Positions 17,428-25,394 of a stretch of DNA of 64,000 nt are shown here, in pieces. Source of the DNA: Streptomyces xanthii. Its GTDB lineage: Bacteria; Actinomycetota; Actinomycetes; Streptomycetales; Streptomycetaceae. The notes under the pieces are model-generated. The model searched no databases. It was not told the origin of the DNA and saw only the letters and a list, made by a program, of their open reading frames with translations. The stretch's first letter is position 1. Every line of letters begins with the position of its first letter. The position numbers were made by a program, and so were the translations under genes. The stretch is taken from positions 2,480,001 through 2,544,000 of the forward strand of contig NZ_CP061281.1 in NCBI RefSeq assembly GCF_014621695.1, read 5' to 3'.

Positions 17428-18896
17428 CCCGGTACATCCGCCGCGCCGCGGTCTTCTGCCTGATCCTGCTGGTCGCGCTGCTGGTCAACTCCACCCGCGT
17501 CCAGGTCTTCCAGTCCGGCTCCCTCGACGCGAACCCGGCCAACCGGCGCGGCAGCATCGCGCAGTACGGGCAGCCGCGCGGCGACATCCTCGTGCAGGGC
17601 GGGCCGGTCACCGGCGCCAGGGACAGCGGTCAGGCGCTGCGGTACGAGCGCACGTACAAGAACGGGCCGCTGTACTCCCCCGTCACCGGGTACGCCTCGC
17701 AGACGTACGGCTCCTCGTTCGTGGAGGGCGCGGAGGACGGCATCCTGTCGGGGACGAGCCCGCTGCTCGCCCCGTTCCCGTTCTGGCCCGAGCTGTCCCG
17801 GTCCCGGGAGCCGGGCGGTGACGTGGCGACGACGCTGAACGCGGGAGCGCAGGAGGCGGCGTACGCGGGGCTCGGCGGGAAGAAGGGGGCGGTCGCGGCG
17901 ATCGAACCGGCGACGGGGCGGATCCTCGCACTGGTCACGGCGCCCTCGTACGATCCCGGGGACTTCGCGGGGACGGGGGCGGCGGCGGAGCGGGCATGGC
18001 GGCGGCTGAACGCGGATCCGGAGCGGCCGATGCTCAACCGGGCGATCCGGGAGACGTATCCGCCGGGTTCGACGTTCAAGGTCGTCACGGCGGCGGCGGC
18101 GCTGGAGCACGAGGTGGTGGACGGGATCGGTACGCCGACCCGGACGCCGGTGCCGTACACGCTGCCCGGGACCACGACCCGGCTCGGCAACGAGTCGGCG
18201 TCCGCCGCGTGCGAGGACGCGACGCTCGAGGACGCGCTGCGCATCTCCTGCAACACGGTGTTCGCGAAGCTCGGGGTCGCCGTGGGCCTGGACGACATGG
18301 TGGAGACGGCCCGCGCCTTCGGCTTCAACGACCCCGGCGTGCACGTCCCGATGATCGTGTCCCGGTCCAACTTCGACACCGACATGAACCAGTCGCAGCT
18401 GGCGCTGTCCTCGATCGGGCAGTTCAACACGCGGGCGACGCCGTTGCAGATGGCGATGGTGGCGGCGGCGGTCGCCAACGGGGGGACGGTGATGGCCCCG
18501 CACCTCGTGGACCGTACGACGACGAGCGGCGGCACGGCGATCTCCACGACGGGCAGCCGTACGTACCGGCAGGCCATGTCCCCCTACACCGCGTCCCAGC
18601 TCCAGAAGATGATGGTCGACGTCGTCGAGGACGGCACCGGTACGAACGCCCGCATCCCCGGGGCGACGGTGGGCGGCAAGACGGGCACGGCCCAGAACGG
18701 CGTCAACAACGAGGGCACGCCGTACGCGTGGTTCATCTCCTACGCCCAGTCCGCGCAGTCCGCCCAGCCGGAGGTGGCGGTCGCGGTGGTCGTCGAGGAC
18801 GCGGCGGCGAACCGGGCGGACGTGAGCGGCGGCGGCAGCGCGGCGCCCATCGCCCGCGCGGTCATGGAGGCGGTTCTCCGCACGGCGAAGGGCTGA
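17424..18896 (+). CDS. Class B penicillin-binding protein (transpeptidase)
   Basis: 490 residues. An N-terminal anchor (residues about 8-24) precedes the periplasmic-side part. The transpeptidase motifs are complete: STFK with active serine S216 and K219, SCN at 275-277, and KTG at 419-421. The N-terminal PBP dimer domain is short, as in the PbpA type of actinomycetes. ATGA overlap with the FtsW-like gene indicates translational coupling. It crosslinks peptidoglycan made by its SEDS partner. Confidence 0.94.
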   Translation: MTRYIRRAAVFCLILLVALLVNSTRVQVFQSGSLDANPANRRGSIAQYGQPRGDILVQGGPVTGARDSGQALRYERTYKNGPLYSPVTGYASQTYGSSFVEGAEDGILSGTSPLLAPFPFWPELSRSREPGGDVATTLNAGAQEAAYAGLGGKKGAVAAIEPATGRILALVTAPSYDPGDFAGTGAAAERAWRRLNADPERPMLNRAIRETYPPGSTFKVVTAAAALEHEVVDGIGTPTRTPVPYTLPGTTTRLGNESASAACEDATLEDALRISCNTVFAKLGVAVGLDDMVETARAFGFNDPGVHVPMIVSRSNFDTDMNQSQLALSSIGQFNTRATPLQMAMVAAAVANGGTVMAPHLVDRTTTSGGTAISTTGSRTYRQAMSPYTASQLQKMMVDVVEDGTGTNARIPGATVGGKTGTAQNGVNNEGTPYAWFISYAQSAQSAQPEVAVAVVVEDAAANRADVSGGGSAAPIARAVMEAVLRTAKG

Positions 18897-18920
18897 CGGT
18901 CCCGGGGTCGTTCCCCCAGG

Positions 18921-19742
18921 TCAGAGCGGCTGACGGAGCTCGGCCCGGACCTTCGCCGCGGTCTCGGCGACAGCGGCCAGGTCCACGTCCTCGGGATCCT
19001 TCGACATCGACTCCGTGTCGACCTCGCCGATGGACGCGCCGGTGTTGCCGTCCACCCACCCGCACATCGGCATCGTCAGCCGCCCGGCCCCGCCGGACTG
19101 GGTCAGCACCTCGCAGGTGATGGTGACGTCGCTGCCGGCGGGGTGGAAGTCCCGGGGGGCGACGGCGACCTCGGCGTTCTCCGCCTCGCCGCCGCCTTTC
19201 ATCATGTTGTCGCGCGCCTCGTCGGTGTTCTTGAACCGCCCGTACATGCCGGACACGACGAGCACTCCCTTGGACGCGTCGCCGCCGAGCGTGTACTGGC
19301 CGACCACGGCCTTGGTGTCGCGGGCGTCCCAGGAGTCGTCGGCCTCCTGCTCCAGCGCCTGGCCCTTCTCCTCGGACATGTCCTGCGCGAGTTCGTACTT
19401 CCCGCCGAGGACGGTCTTCGGGAGCGTCAGCTTGTACTCGGCCTCGGGGAAGTCGCCCGCGACCCGGGATCCGATGTACGCGAGCGTGCCCACGCCGATG
19501 ATGCCGAGGGCCACGACGCCGGCGACGATGCCGATGATCAGACCCGTCCGCTTCTTCGGGGGCGGCGGGGCGCCGAAGGAGGCGGGGTAGGGGGTTCCCG
19601 GCTGCTGCGGGAACCCCGGGTACGCCGGCGGCTGCCCGTACGGCTGCTGACCGTAAGGCTGTTGCTGCCCGTACGGCTGCTGCGGCTGCGGCGGGCCGTA
19701 CGGGTTCGGCTGCTGGGGCTGGGGCGGAGGTGGCGTGGACAC
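18921..19742 (-). CDS. Membrane protein with Pro/Gln/Tyr-rich N-terminus
   Basis: 273 residues from a GTG (MSTPPPPQPQQPNP). Residues 1-63 are a PYGQQ-type repeat region. One transmembrane helix follows (TGLIIGIVAGVVALGIIGVGTLAYIG, about 67-92), then an extracytoplasmic domain of 180 residues containing two cysteines. The topology suits a surface or cell-envelope protein with a disordered cytoplasmic tail. No ribosome-binding site; a TAGCGT hexamer is 7 nt upstream. No family recognised beyond similar Streptomyces hypotheticals. It converges on the PBP gene. Confidence 0.7.
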   Translation of the reverse strand: MSTPPPPQPQQPNPYGPPQPQQPYGQQQPYGQQPYGQPPAYPGFPQQPGTPYPASFGAPPPPKKRTGLIIGIVAGVVALGIIGVGTLAYIGSRVAGDFPEAEYKLTLPKTVLGGKYELAQDMSEEKGQALEQEADDSWDARDTKAVVGQYTLGGDASKGVLVVSGMYGRFKNTDEARDNMMKGGGEAENAEVAVAPRDFHPAGSDVTITCEVLTQSGGAGRLTMPMCGWVDGNTGASIGEVDTESMSKDPEDVDLAAVAETAAKVRAELRQPL

Positions 19743-19749
19743 GATCGAG

Positions 19750-19755
19750 ACGCTA
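19750..19755 (-). promoter_or_regulatory. -10 hexamer of a leaderless promoter
   Basis: TAGCGT ends 7 nt before the GTG at 19742 on the minus strand, with no Shine-Dalgarno sequence in between. Confidence 0.35.
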
Positions 19756-19805
19756 CTGCATCCCGCCGGCACCCCGTGCCGCCCGACCGGCCCCGCCCCC
19801 GGACC

Positions 19806-20909
19806 TCAGCCCTCGCCGGCCCGGATCGCCGCCTCGACCTCCTCCACCCGTCCCCGTTCCTCCTCCGCGAACCGCTCCGCGTCCAGCTTCTCCGCGACCT
19901 CCTCGTCCTGGGCCATGAGCTGGTCCAGGTTCGAGTCGCCGAGTTCGAAGACGCCGAGGTCCACGTAGGCCTCCTGGAGCCGTTTGCCCCACAGGCCGAT
20001 GTCCTTGACGCAGGGCACGATCCGGGAGAAGAGCAGCTGCCGGAACAGGGCCAGGAACTCGGACTGCTCGGTGTACTCCTCGGCCTGCGCCCGGGGGATG
20101 CCGAAGTCCTCCAGGACCTCGACGCCGCGCAGCCGGTCCCGCATGAGGTAGCAGCCCTCGATGACGAAGTCCTCGCGTTCGCGCAGTTCGGCGTCGGTCA
20201 GCTGCTTGTAGTAGTCCCGCAGTGCCATCCGCCCGAACGCGACATGGCGGGCCTCGTCCTGCATCACGTAGGCGAGGATCTGCTTCGGCAGCGGCTTGTC
20301 CGTGGTGTCGCGGATCATGCCGAACGCGGCGAGCGCGAGGCCCTCGATGAGCACCTGCATGCCGAGGTAGGGCATGTCCCAGCGGGAGTCGCGGAGCGTG
20401 TCACCGAGCAGGGACTGCAGGTTGTCGTCGATCGGGTAGAGCATCCCGATCTTCTCGTGGAGGAAGCGTCCGTATATCTCCGCGTGCCGCGCCTCGTCCA
20501 TGGTCTGGGTCGCGGAGTAGAACTTGGCGTCGAGGTCGGGCACGGACTCGACGATGCGCGCCGCGCACACCATCGCGCCCTGCTCGCCGTGCAGGAACTG
20601 GCTGAACTGCCAGGACGCGTAGTGCTTGCGCAGCTCCCCCCGGTCCCGCTCGGTCATCTTCGCCCAGTGGGGCGTGCCGTACAGGGACATCGCCTCGTCC
20701 GGGGTGCCGAGGGGGTCGCAGGGGTCGACCTCCAGGTCCCAGTCGATGCGTTTGGCGCCGTCCCACTGCTTGTCCTTGCCCTTCTGGTACAGGGCGAGCA
20801 GTCGGTCGCGTCCGTCGTCGTATTCCCAGCTGAAGCGGGCCGAACTGGCCGACGGTACTTGCCAGTTGAGGTCGCTCGGGGCCCTGGTGTAGAGCTCGTG
20901 CGTCGACAT
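19806..20909 (-). CDS. Ferritin-like diiron protein (R2-like)
   Basis: 367 residues from MSTHELYTRAPSDLNWQ. A four-helix ferritin-like core carries two carboxylate/histidine sets: an E in HGEQGAMV with DEARHAEIYG, then E in LIEGLALAAFG with DEARHVAFG. This E...ExxH repeated twice is the diiron pattern of ribonucleotide reductase R2 and related oxidases. It lacks clear R2 radical-transfer features. It is divergent from a second diiron gene with a 119-nt shared region. The substrate is unknown; the pair may act together. Confidence 0.82.
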   Translation of the reverse strand: MSTHELYTRAPSDLNWQVPSASSARFSWEYDDGRDRLLALYQKGKDKQWDGAKRIDWDLEVDPCDPLGTPDEAMSLYGTPHWAKMTERDRGELRKHYASWQFSQFLHGEQGAMVCAARIVESVPDLDAKFYSATQTMDEARHAEIYGRFLHEKIGMLYPIDDNLQSLLGDTLRDSRWDMPYLGMQVLIEGLALAAFGMIRDTTDKPLPKQILAYVMQDEARHVAFGRMALRDYYKQLTDAELREREDFVIEGCYLMRDRLRGVEVLEDFGIPRAQAEEYTEQSEFLALFRQLLFSRIVPCVKDIGLWGKRLQEAYVDLGVFELGDSNLDQLMAQDEEVAEKLDAERFAEEERGRVEEVEAAIRAGEG

Positions 20910-20969
20910 ACCGGCAGGTTCACACGCTGTTGGACGCGGGGTCAACAAGTCGTGCGCAAACCATTGACG

Positions 20970-20985
20970 GCCTTGCTGACAAGGC
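20970..20985. promoter_or_regulatory. Palindromic operator candidate between the two diiron genes
   Basis: GCCTTG-CTGA-CAAGGC is a perfect 6-bp inverted repeat with a 4-nt centre. It overlaps a TTGACG -35-like element (20965-20970) of the rightward gene. Its size suits a TetR-type dimer, and a TetR gene lies just beyond the rightward gene. Binding is inferred. Confidence 0.45.
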
Positions 20986-21028
20986 ATCTCATAAGAGTGA
21001 ACTCGCCCACAGGGATGCGGAGTCAGCG

Positions 21029-21973
21029 ATGACGACCACGACACCGGCCGACGACGCGGCGCTGGAAGGACTGCGGGACGCGCTCGGCCTGCTCAAAGGG
21101 CGCGAGCAGGTGGCCGAGCGACTGCTCGACTCCTCCGCGAAGCACTCGTTCGACCCCGACAAGGAGCTGGACTGGGACGCGCCCTTCGAGGAGGGCAAGT
21201 GGTTCTGGCCGCCCGAGCTCGTGTCGCTGTACGGCACCCCGCTGTGGAAGCGGATGAGCGAGGAGCAGCGGATCGCGCTGTCCCGGCACGAGGCCGCGGC
21301 GCTCGCCTCGCTCGGCATCTGGTTCGAGCTGATCCTGATGCAGCTGCTGGTCCGGCACGTCTACGACAAGGCGGCGACGAGCGCGCACGTGCGGTACGCG
21401 CTGACCGAGATCGAGGACGAGTGCCGGCACTCGAAGATGTTCGCCCGGCTCATCACGCGCGGCGGCACCCCGCACTACCCGGTGGCGCGCGTCCACCACC
21501 ACCTGGGCAGGCTGTTCAAGACGGTGTCGACCACGCCCGGCTCCTTCACGGCGACGCTGCTCGGCGAGGAGATCCTCGACTGGATGCAGCGGCTGACCTT
21601 CCCCGACGACCGGGTGCAGACCCTGATCCGGGGCGTCACGCGCATCCACGTCGTCGAGGAGGCCCGGCACGTCCGGTACGCGCGTGAGGAGCTGCGGCGC
21701 CAGATGGTGACGGCGCCGCGCTGGTCGCAGGAGTTCACGCGGCTCACCTCGGGCGAGTTCGCCCGGGTCTTCTCCGTCGCCTTCATCAACCCCGAGGTCT
21801 ACACGAACGTGGGCCTGGACCGGCGGCGGGCCATGGCCGAGGTCAAGGCCAGCGGGCACCGCCGCGAGGTCATGCAGACGGGCGCGAAGCGGCTCACGGA
21901 CTTCCTCGACGACATCGGCGTGCTGCGCGGCGCCGGGCGTCAACTGTGGCGGTCCTCGGGGCTGCTGGCCTGA
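21029..21973 (+). CDS. AurF-like diiron oxygenase
   Basis: 314 residues from MTTTTPADDAALEGL. Sequence blocks fit the p-aminobenzoate N-oxygenase (AurF) family: E in WFELILMQLL, EIEDECRHSKMFARL, LLGEEILDWMQR and HVVEEARHVRYA supply the carboxylate and histidine ligands of a diiron site. AurF oxidises aryl amines to nitro groups, but family members have diverse substrates. It is followed after 35 nt by TetR and is divergent from another diiron protein. The frame is open further upstream; this ATG follows GCGGAGTC. Confidence 0.85.
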   Translation: MTTTTPADDAALEGLRDALGLLKGREQVAERLLDSSAKHSFDPDKELDWDAPFEEGKWFWPPELVSLYGTPLWKRMSEEQRIALSRHEAAALASLGIWFELILMQLLVRHVYDKAATSAHVRYALTEIEDECRHSKMFARLITRGGTPHYPVARVHHHLGRLFKTVSTTPGSFTATLLGEEILDWMQRLTFPDDRVQTLIRGVTRIHVVEEARHVRYAREELRRQMVTAPRWSQEFTRLTSGEFARVFSVAFINPEVYTNVGLDRRRAMAEVKASGHRREVMQTGAKRLTDFLDDIGVLRGAGRQLWRSSGLLA

Positions 21974-21995
21974 GGACGGACCGGGACATGCCGGT

Positions 21996-22001
21996 TACTC
22001 T
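21996..22001 (+). promoter_or_regulatory. -10 hexamer of a leaderless TetR-gene promoter
   Basis: TACTCT ends 7 nt before the ATG at 22009. It would give the regulator its own promoter in the 35-nt gap after the AurF-like gene. Confidence 0.4.
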
Positions 22002-22008
22002 TCGCACC

Positions 22009-22734
22009 ATGACCTCGGCAACCGGCACGCCCGCCTACAGACGGCTCAGCGTCGAGGAGCGGCGCGCGCAGCTGCTGGAGGCGGCGCTGTCCCTGTTCGC
22101 GCACCGGGCCCCCGAGGAGGTCTCCCTCGACGACGTCGCGGAGGCCGCCGGGGTCTCCCGGCCGCTCGTCTACCGCTACTTCCCGGGCGGCAAGCAGCAG
22201 TTGTACGAGGCCGCCCTGCGCACGGCGGCGGACGCGCTCGAACAGTGCTTCGCCGAACCGCCCGAGGGCCCGCTCACCACACGCCTGGCCCGCGCCCTCG
22301 ACCGCTATCTGGCCTTCGTCGACGAGCACGACATGGGCTTCGCCGCGCTGCTCCAGGGCGGCAGTGTCGTCGAGACGTCCCGGACGACCGCGATCGTGGA
22401 CGGGGTGCGCCGCGCGGCCGCCGCTCACATCCTGGCCCACCTGTCCGTCGCCGAACCGGGCCCGCGTCTGCGCATGACGGTCCGCATGTGGATCACCTCC
22501 GTCGAGGCGGCCTCGCTGATCTGGCTGGACGAGGACAAACAGCCGCCCCTGGACGACCTCCGCGACGCCCTCGTCGACCAGTTCCTGGCCATCCTGACCG
22601 CGACGGCGACCCGCGACCCCGAGACCGCCGAGGCCGTACGCCGGGCCCTGGCCCTGGAGCCCCCGGACGGCCCGGTCGACGCGCTGGTGCGGCGGGTGCT
22701 GGGACTGGCGGGCGGCGCAGCACATTTGCAGTGA
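22009..22734 (+). CDS. TetR-family transcriptional regulator
   Basis: 241 residues. The N-terminal helix-turn-helix is standard: RRAQLLEAALSLF, VSLDDVAEAAGVSRPLVYRYF. The remaining 180 residues form a helical ligand-binding domain of no specific subfamily. Position suggests control of the two diiron genes, with the palindrome at 20970-20985 as a likely site. An alternative start 7 codons upstream (MPVTLRTM) is possible. Confidence 0.93.
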   Translation: MTSATGTPAYRRLSVEERRAQLLEAALSLFAHRAPEEVSLDDVAEAAGVSRPLVYRYFPGGKQQLYEAALRTAADALEQCFAEPPEGPLTTRLARALDRYLAFVDEHDMGFAALLQGGSVVETSRTTAIVDGVRRAAAAHILAHLSVAEPGPRLRMTVRMWITSVEAASLIWLDEDKQPPLDDLRDALVDQFLAILTATATRDPETAEAVRRALALEPPDGPVDALVRRVLGLAGGAAHLQ

Positions 22735-22848
22735 CGGCGGCGGACGGCGCGGGACGCCCGGGAGGGCCGGTCCTGGCACGGGTTCCGTGACAGGGGCGTG
22801 ACGTAGGCACGTTGCGGTTCGCGAAGCGGCGTGCCCATGATGGCCGGC

Positions 22849-23724
22849 ATGTCTGAGCACGGGGGTGCGGCGGACCAGCCGCAGAGGACACCGAGGTCGC
22901 GCCTCGCCGACTACGCCGAGATGAGCGGTCCGGCCACGCCTGCCGACGCGGCGCGGGAGCCCGCGGAACCGGCGCCGCCCGCGCGTGAGGAGTCCACGCC
23001 GGAGCCTCCCGGCGCTCAGGCCGCCGATCCCGGCCCCTCGCTCGACGACCCGGAAGTGGTGGCCCGGAAGCGGGAGTTCGCCCGTCTCCTGGGCGAGTTC
23101 CGGCGCACGGCGGTCCTGGTCCCGCTGGGCGACGAGCCGGGTCCGGAGGAGGAGCGCGGGCTGCTGACGGCCGACTTCAACGGCATCCGTTTCATCCTGG
23201 CCTTCTCCGACGAACAGGCTCTGGCCCGAATGGCCGGACGGGCCGCAAGGACTTCCGATCGTCAAATGACCCGCAGGCCGACGGGCTCCCGCGGAGGAAC
23301 AGAGAACAGGCACATGCGCGAAGTACAGCCACTGGGCATCCTGAGTCTGCTCGCGAGCCGGCAGGAGTATGCCCGGCACAAGGACGAAATGGCCGGGCGG
23401 ACGGGCGCGCTGCGCGAGGAGGACCGGGCGGGTGTCGCCTCGTATCTGCGTAAGGGCCATGTCGTGCTGGCGATCATGGAGTACACGACCGACATCCTCG
23501 AGGACCGGTTCGGCACCTCTGGCGGCAGCGGCATCCTCACCGACGGGACCTACTACTGGCGCGGTGACGCCGCGGACTACGTCGAGACGTACGGCGTGAG
23601 CCCCGGCGATGCGTTCATCCGTCATGTGGACGACCGGAACGGCGAGCCGCCACCGTTGACGCAGGACGACGTCATCGACATCGACGACTACTTCATGCAC
23701 CTGCGTCGCGAGCGGTTGGCGTGA
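22849..23724 (+). CDS. Chimeric ORF: N-terminal half of an SseB-family protein joined to an unrelated domain
   Basis: 291 codons without a stop. Residues 1-129 match the start of Streptomyces SseB-domain proteins (MSEHGGAADQ..., LDDPEVVARKREFARLLGEFRRTAVLVPL, GLLTADFNGIRFILAFSDEQALARM) and then the similarity ends abruptly, where the family continues. Residues 130-155 are unlike either part. From M156 (23314) comes a 136-residue acidic domain (MREVQPLGILSLLASRQEY...YYWRGDAADYVETYG...) of immunity-protein appearance. The likely history is a deletion or insertion that put immunity genes into the SseB gene; the downstream part may be translated on its own. Product function not assignable. Confidence 0.6.
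   Translation: MSEHGGAADQPQRTPRSRLADYAEMSGPATPADAAREPAEPAPPAREESTPEPPGAQAADPGPSLDDPEVVARKREFARLLGEFRRTAVLVPLGDEPGPEEERGLLTADFNGIRFILAFSDEQALARMAGRAARTSDRQMTRRPTGSRGGTENRHMREVQPLGILSLLASRQEYARHKDEMAGRTGALREEDRAGVASYLRKGHVVLAIMEYTTDILEDRFGTSGGSGILTDGTYYWRGDAADYVETYGVSPGDAFIRHVDDRNGEPPPLTQDDVIDIDDYFMHLRRERLA
23314..23724 (+). other. Possible separate immunity-like gene within the chimeric ORF
   Basis: An ATG at 23314 would give a 136-residue protein covering the non-SseB part. GGAGGA lies 15 nt upstream (rather far) and AGG 4 nt upstream. The acidic composition, and a run of similar small genes directly after it, fit a stand-alone immunity or accessory protein. Whether the fused or the short form is made cannot be decided from sequence. 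Confidence 0.45.
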
Positions 23725-23785
23725 GGCGCACCCACCGGAGTGTCGAGACAAGAGCGTGAGCCGGCGGAACACGGGGGCAGGACGC

Positions 23786-24223
23786 ATGTGGCGTGAACTC
23801 GCAGAGGAGTTCCCGGGAACCGGGCTGAAGGGGCCCGCGGTCCCCGAGGCACTGGACCGTATCGAGGAGCGCCTCGGACAGCTCGTACCGTCGGCCTTGC
23901 GGGAGTTGCTGCTGGAGACCGACGGTATCGAGGACGTTCATGGCGCCGAGTCCGTGTGGAGCACGGAGCGGATCCTCGAAGTGAACGCGTCCTTCCGGTC
24001 GCAGGCGGATCTCCGCGATCTGTACATGCCGTTCGACGCCCTGATGTTCTTCGGCGACAACGGCGGCGGCGATCAGTTCGCCTTCGTCCGCACCCCCGAG
24101 CGGGACGATGTCTTTGTCTGGGACCACGAGACCGACAGCCGTACGTGGGTCGCGCCCTCTCTGGCCCGCTATCTCCGCAGCGCGCTGGAGAGCGACGGCG
24201 AGGACTGGTACCGGAATGGTTGA
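23786..24223 (+). CDS. SMI1/KNR4 (SUKH) family protein, probable immunity protein
   Basis: 145 residues from an ATG after GGGGGCAGG. The SUKH pattern is clear: an early W in MWRELAEEFPG, IEERLGQLVPSALRELLLETDGIED, then LMFFGDNGGGDQFAF and DVFVWDHETDSRTWVAPSLARYL. SUKH proteins neutralise toxins of contact-dependent and polymorphic toxin systems by direct binding. No toxin gene is beside it; it is part of a block of small genes of similar type. Confidence 0.85.
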   Translation: MWRELAEEFPGTGLKGPAVPEALDRIEERLGQLVPSALRELLLETDGIEDVHGAESVWSTERILEVNASFRSQADLRDLYMPFDALMFFGDNGGGDQFAFVRTPERDDVFVWDHETDSRTWVAPSLARYLRSALESDGEDWYRNG

Positions 24224-24264
24224 GACGACCGGACTCGTCGCCGCGACAGAAGGGTGACGCGCAC

Positions 24265-24780
24265 GTGCCCAGCCACTACCTCTCCGTACGCAACAGCGAC
24301 CTCCTCACCCCGCTCTACGGCACCGCCCCACTCTCCCTGGCCTCCCTCCGCCTCCGCTCCGTGCACCTCGACTGGCGTGGGCCCGCCCTGACCCTGCGGC
24401 TCGATCTGCCCGCGCCTTCCCTGCCGTTGCCGGAGGAGTGGGCGGTCGCCGGGGTCGACAGCGTGCAGGGGCACTTGCAGTTTCTCGCCGTGGCGAATCT
24501 GGAGTTGGACGGGTGGGATCCGCCGGTTCTCGCGTCGTTCGCACTGACGGAGCTCGGTGGCGGCGAGCGCCGGATGCGGGTCGAGGTCTCGGCCGGCGAG
24601 GGGCCGCCCTTCCTGCGGTTCACCAGTCACACCGACGTACTGGCCGGGCACCTCAGCGGGTTCCGGGCCGGGCCCGGTGGGGTGGACAGCGGGCCGCACC
24701 TCTTCCGCGGCCCCCTCGACGCGAAGCGTCATTCCACCGTCCCCGACCCCAGCGAGAAGACCTTCTATGAACGGCTCTGA
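24265..24780 (+). CDS. Imm50-like immunity protein
   Basis: 171 residues from a GTG after AAGGGTG. The pattern LRSVHLDWRGPALTLRLDLP, PLPEEWAVAGVDSVQGHLQFLAVANLELDGW resembles the Imm50 family (beta-rich immunity proteins of polymorphic toxin systems), judged from memory of family members. The C-terminal 60 residues are less conserved. It overlaps the next gene by 14 nt and is probably in one transcript with the SUKH gene. Confidence 0.65.
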   Translation: MPSHYLSVRNSDLLTPLYGTAPLSLASLRLRSVHLDWRGPALTLRLDLPAPSLPLPEEWAVAGVDSVQGHLQFLAVANLELDGWDPPVLASFALTELGGGERRMRVEVSAGEGPPFLRFTSHTDVLAGHLSGFRAGPGGVDSGPHLFRGPLDAKRHSTVPDPSEKTFYERL

Positions 24781-25102
24781 GGACGACGGCTTCCGGGAGC
24801 TGACGGAGGGCAGCGACCTGTTCTACGTTCACCTCGACGAGCGGGAGCGTTCCGTCACCCTCGGTTTCGCCCGCGAGCGCGGGAGCGAGGGGTCCGAGTT
24901 CTTTCTGCGCTTCCCCGAGGCGCGGGACGTCCGGGTGCGCGGCTGGACCCATCCGGGCAGGAAGGACGTCCGGGTCACGCGTGGCGACCCAGGGGACGGC
25001 GTCGCGGTCGACGTGTCGTCGCAGGGCTCGTCTCTGAGTTTTCGCGCGGCGGGCATCACTGTGGCCCGTACGCGCTCCTTCCCCGTCTGGCCCGGTGCTT
25101 GA
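24767..25102 (+). CDS. Small protein of the immunity gene block, unknown family
   Basis: 111 residues starting MNGSEDDGFRELTEG, overlapping the end of the Imm50-like gene. The middle (LFYVHLDERERSVTLGFARER, FFLRFPEARDVRVRGW) predicts alternating beta strands, and FFLRF/DVRVRGW echoes the strand pattern of Imm50-type proteins. No signal peptide, no membrane segment. Function inferred only from its neighbours. Confidence 0.6.
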   Translation: MNGSEDDGFRELTEGSDLFYVHLDERERSVTLGFARERGSEGSEFFLRFPEARDVRVRGWTHPGRKDVRVTRGDPGDGVAVDVSSQGSSLSFRAAGITVARTRSFPVWPGA

Positions 25103-25114
25103 GGGAGAGAAGGC

Positions 25115-25377
25115 GTGCGTATCGAGATCACCGAGGTGTCCGGTGACGTGATCGGTTTCAACAGCCCGGTGGGTCGCGCCTGGTGCCCGTCGGGGCGCCG
25201 GTGCTGGTCTCCGGGACCGTGGACGCGCCCGCAGGGCGTGATCGCGTGGTGGCCCTCCGGTGCGGCGGGAGCGTGTTGCTCGTGGAGTTCGGAGAGGTCG
25301 GGCGAGCGCTGCCGGGGGTCGGGGAGCGGGTCGCGTTCACGGTCGGTGGGATCGAGGTCCACCCGTATCGGCTGTGA
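25115..25377 (+). pseudogene. Frameshifted small gene (immunity block)
   Basis: A GTG with GAGGGAGAGAAGG upstream starts MRIEITEVSGDVIGFNSPVG, after which this frame loses sense. The other frame (from about 25177) continues as a plausible strand-rich protein, LVPVGAPVLVSGTVD...VAFTVGGIEVHPYRL, to a stop at 25377. Loss of one base near 25172-25180 would explain both halves; the joined product would be about 87 residues. It could be a true decay event or a base-calling error in GC-rich DNA. A separate 64-residue gene from GTG 25183 is the alternative. Confidence 0.55.
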
Positions 25378-25394
25378 CGGGAGAGACTGGGCCC

